Shown: one piece after another, positions 63,416 to 64,000 of the stretch
How positions within the stretch are numbered: position 1 is the stretch's first letter
Layout of the letters: the number at the start of each line of letters is the position of its first letter
Assembly: GCF_029892685.1 (NCBI RefSeq)
Contig: NZ_JARXVD010000010.1
Location: 143,195-207,194, forward strand
Source of the DNA: Mycobacterium sp. OTB74
Lineage (GTDB): Bacteria > Actinomycetota > Actinomycetes > Mycobacteriales > Mycobacteriaceae
Direction of reading: 5' to 3'
Length of the DNA stretch: 64,000 bases
The notes under the pieces: generated by a model
Told to the model about the DNA's origin: nothing
The model's input: the letters and a program-made list of their open reading frames with translations, nothing else
Database searches by the model: none
Position numbers and translations under genes: made by a program

Positions 63416-63865
63416 ATGATGTCTGATGCGGGTCCGGAGCGCTGGCAGAGGCCCCTGAACAAGTTCATCATCGGGCTTCACCAACTTGGCCTACGGTTGG
63501 GCCCGGTCGTGGTGCTTACGGTGCCGGGCCGTGTCTCGGGACGACCGACTCGAACGCCGATCACTCCGTTTCGGCTGGACGGCAATCTGTACGCGATCGA
63601 GGGCTATCCAGCGACGGACTGGGCGCGCAACGCCCGGGCGGCGGGCGCTGGCATCTTGACCCGCGGGCGGCGGACTCGCCAGGTCAACATTGTCTCGCTG
63701 AGCCAGCAGGAGGCGCGCCCCGTAATGCGGGCCTGGCCCACCAAAGTGGCGGTCGCGGCGAGTTTGTCGAAAAAGGCTGGCCTGGTGCGCGACGGCAGGC
63801 CAGAGGAGTTCGAAGCCCTCGCCGGCCGGCTCTCGGCTTTCCGGCTGGAGCCGATTGAGGGTTAG
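63416..63865 (+). CDS. Ddn-type deazaflavin (F420)-dependent nitroreductase
   Basis: 149 residues, the normal length of the family. The sequence LTVPGRVSGRPTRTPITPFR, YAIEGYPATDWARNARAAGA and the closing pattern follow Ddn (Rv3547)-like F420H2-dependent reductases of mycobacteria. They reduce quinones, unsaturated compounds or nitro drugs. ATG at 63416; another at 63419. Likely repressed by the divergent MarR. Confidence 0.88.
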   Translation: MMSDAGPERWQRPLNKFIIGLHQLGLRLGPVVVLTVPGRVSGRPTRTPITPFRLDGNLYAIEGYPATDWARNARAAGAGILTRGRRTRQVNIVSLSQQEARPVMRAWPTKVAVAASLSKKAGLVRDGRPEEFEALAGRLSAFRLEPIEG

Positions 63866-63912
63866 ACGACCTCGTCGAATGTGAGGCTACGTACGCAAAA
63901 CCGTCGGCGGGT

Positions 63913-64000
63913 TCAAGGGATCGATGCAACAGTTGGCGGGTTTGACAGTAGTTTGTCGAGTGCTTCGGCGGGTGTTCGCCAGTTCAGGGTTTGGCGGGGA
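63913..64000 (-). mobile_element. IS30-family transposase, 3' end (partial)
   Basis: On the minus strand the last codons read RQTLNWRTPAEALDKLL and SNPPTVASIP before the stop at 63913-63915. NWRTPAEAL is the usual C-terminal motif of IS30-type transposases. The rest lies beyond the window. The IS end is probably within about 40 bases to the left of the stop. Confidence 0.78.

Overview
The window comes from a high-GC actinobacterium, almost certainly a rapidly growing Mycobacterium/Mycolicibacterium. Evidence: two CRP proteins very like mycobacterial CRP, a PknH-C-type sensor lipoprotein, an EspC-like/type VII-secreted toxin pair, a Ddn-type F420 nitroreductase, a CYP135/138-like P450, and several genes whose -10 box lies 6-7 nt before an ATG or GTG (leaderless mRNAs). 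Positions 1 to about 56,770 look like an accessory island; the rest looks like ordinary chromosome.

Layout. 1-10,327: Tc (toxin complex) locus, with the C-terminal part of a TcA subunit, a small coupled ORF and a giant TcB-TcC fusion ending in an AT-richer hypervariable toxin domain. 10.3-11.6 kb: debris and a membrane protein. 12.1-17.7 kb: HEPN/MNT toxin-antitoxin pair with a palindromic operator, two PD-(D/E)XK-like nucleases, a Zn-ribbon protein, and a secreted HNH nuclease followed by a colicin-type immunity protein. 18-27 kb: membrane proteins, a CRP regulator, two lipoproteins and several small conserved actinobacterial genes. 27-36 kb: minus-strand genes ending in a type VII-exported GH-E nuclease toxin with its EspC-like partner; the genes downstream of the toxin look like an immunity-gene array (ankyrin, Imm33/DUF2185-like, DUF4253). 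36.2-37.3 kb: non-coding DNA with an exact 12-bp tandem array. 37.3-50.7 kb: defence-type genes (ART-like protein, STAS-histidine-kinase-ATPase pair, a single-chain type ISP restriction-modification enzyme, and a divergent Mrr nuclease - SMC ATPase - HEPN-like - Zn-ribbon operon). 50.7-54.7 kb: a replication module (iteron origin, primase/helicase Rep, AlpA/Xis-like protein). 55.1-55.6 kb: an array of GCGTCA motifs spaced by whole helical turns. 55.8-56.4 kb: a cascade of overlapping small ORFs and a second Xis-like protein. 56.71-56.77 kb: the 3' half of a tRNA-Ser, a probable attachment site closing the island.

Right of the att site: a second CRP paralogue, a decayed operon with a MarR regulator, a P450, a methyltransferase remnant, a secreted esterase, a MarR/Ddn divergent pair with its operator, and the end of an IS30-family transposase running off the window.

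How it works together (inference): the replication module, Xis-like genes and tRNA fragment suggest an integrated, formerly replicating element that carries anti-eukaryote (Tc), inter-bacterial (ESX/GH-E, secreted HNH) and anti-phage (type ISP, Mrr/SMC, HEPN/MNT) cargo. No integrase, conjugation genes, CRISPR array or rRNA are visible. The left boundary of the element is outside the window.
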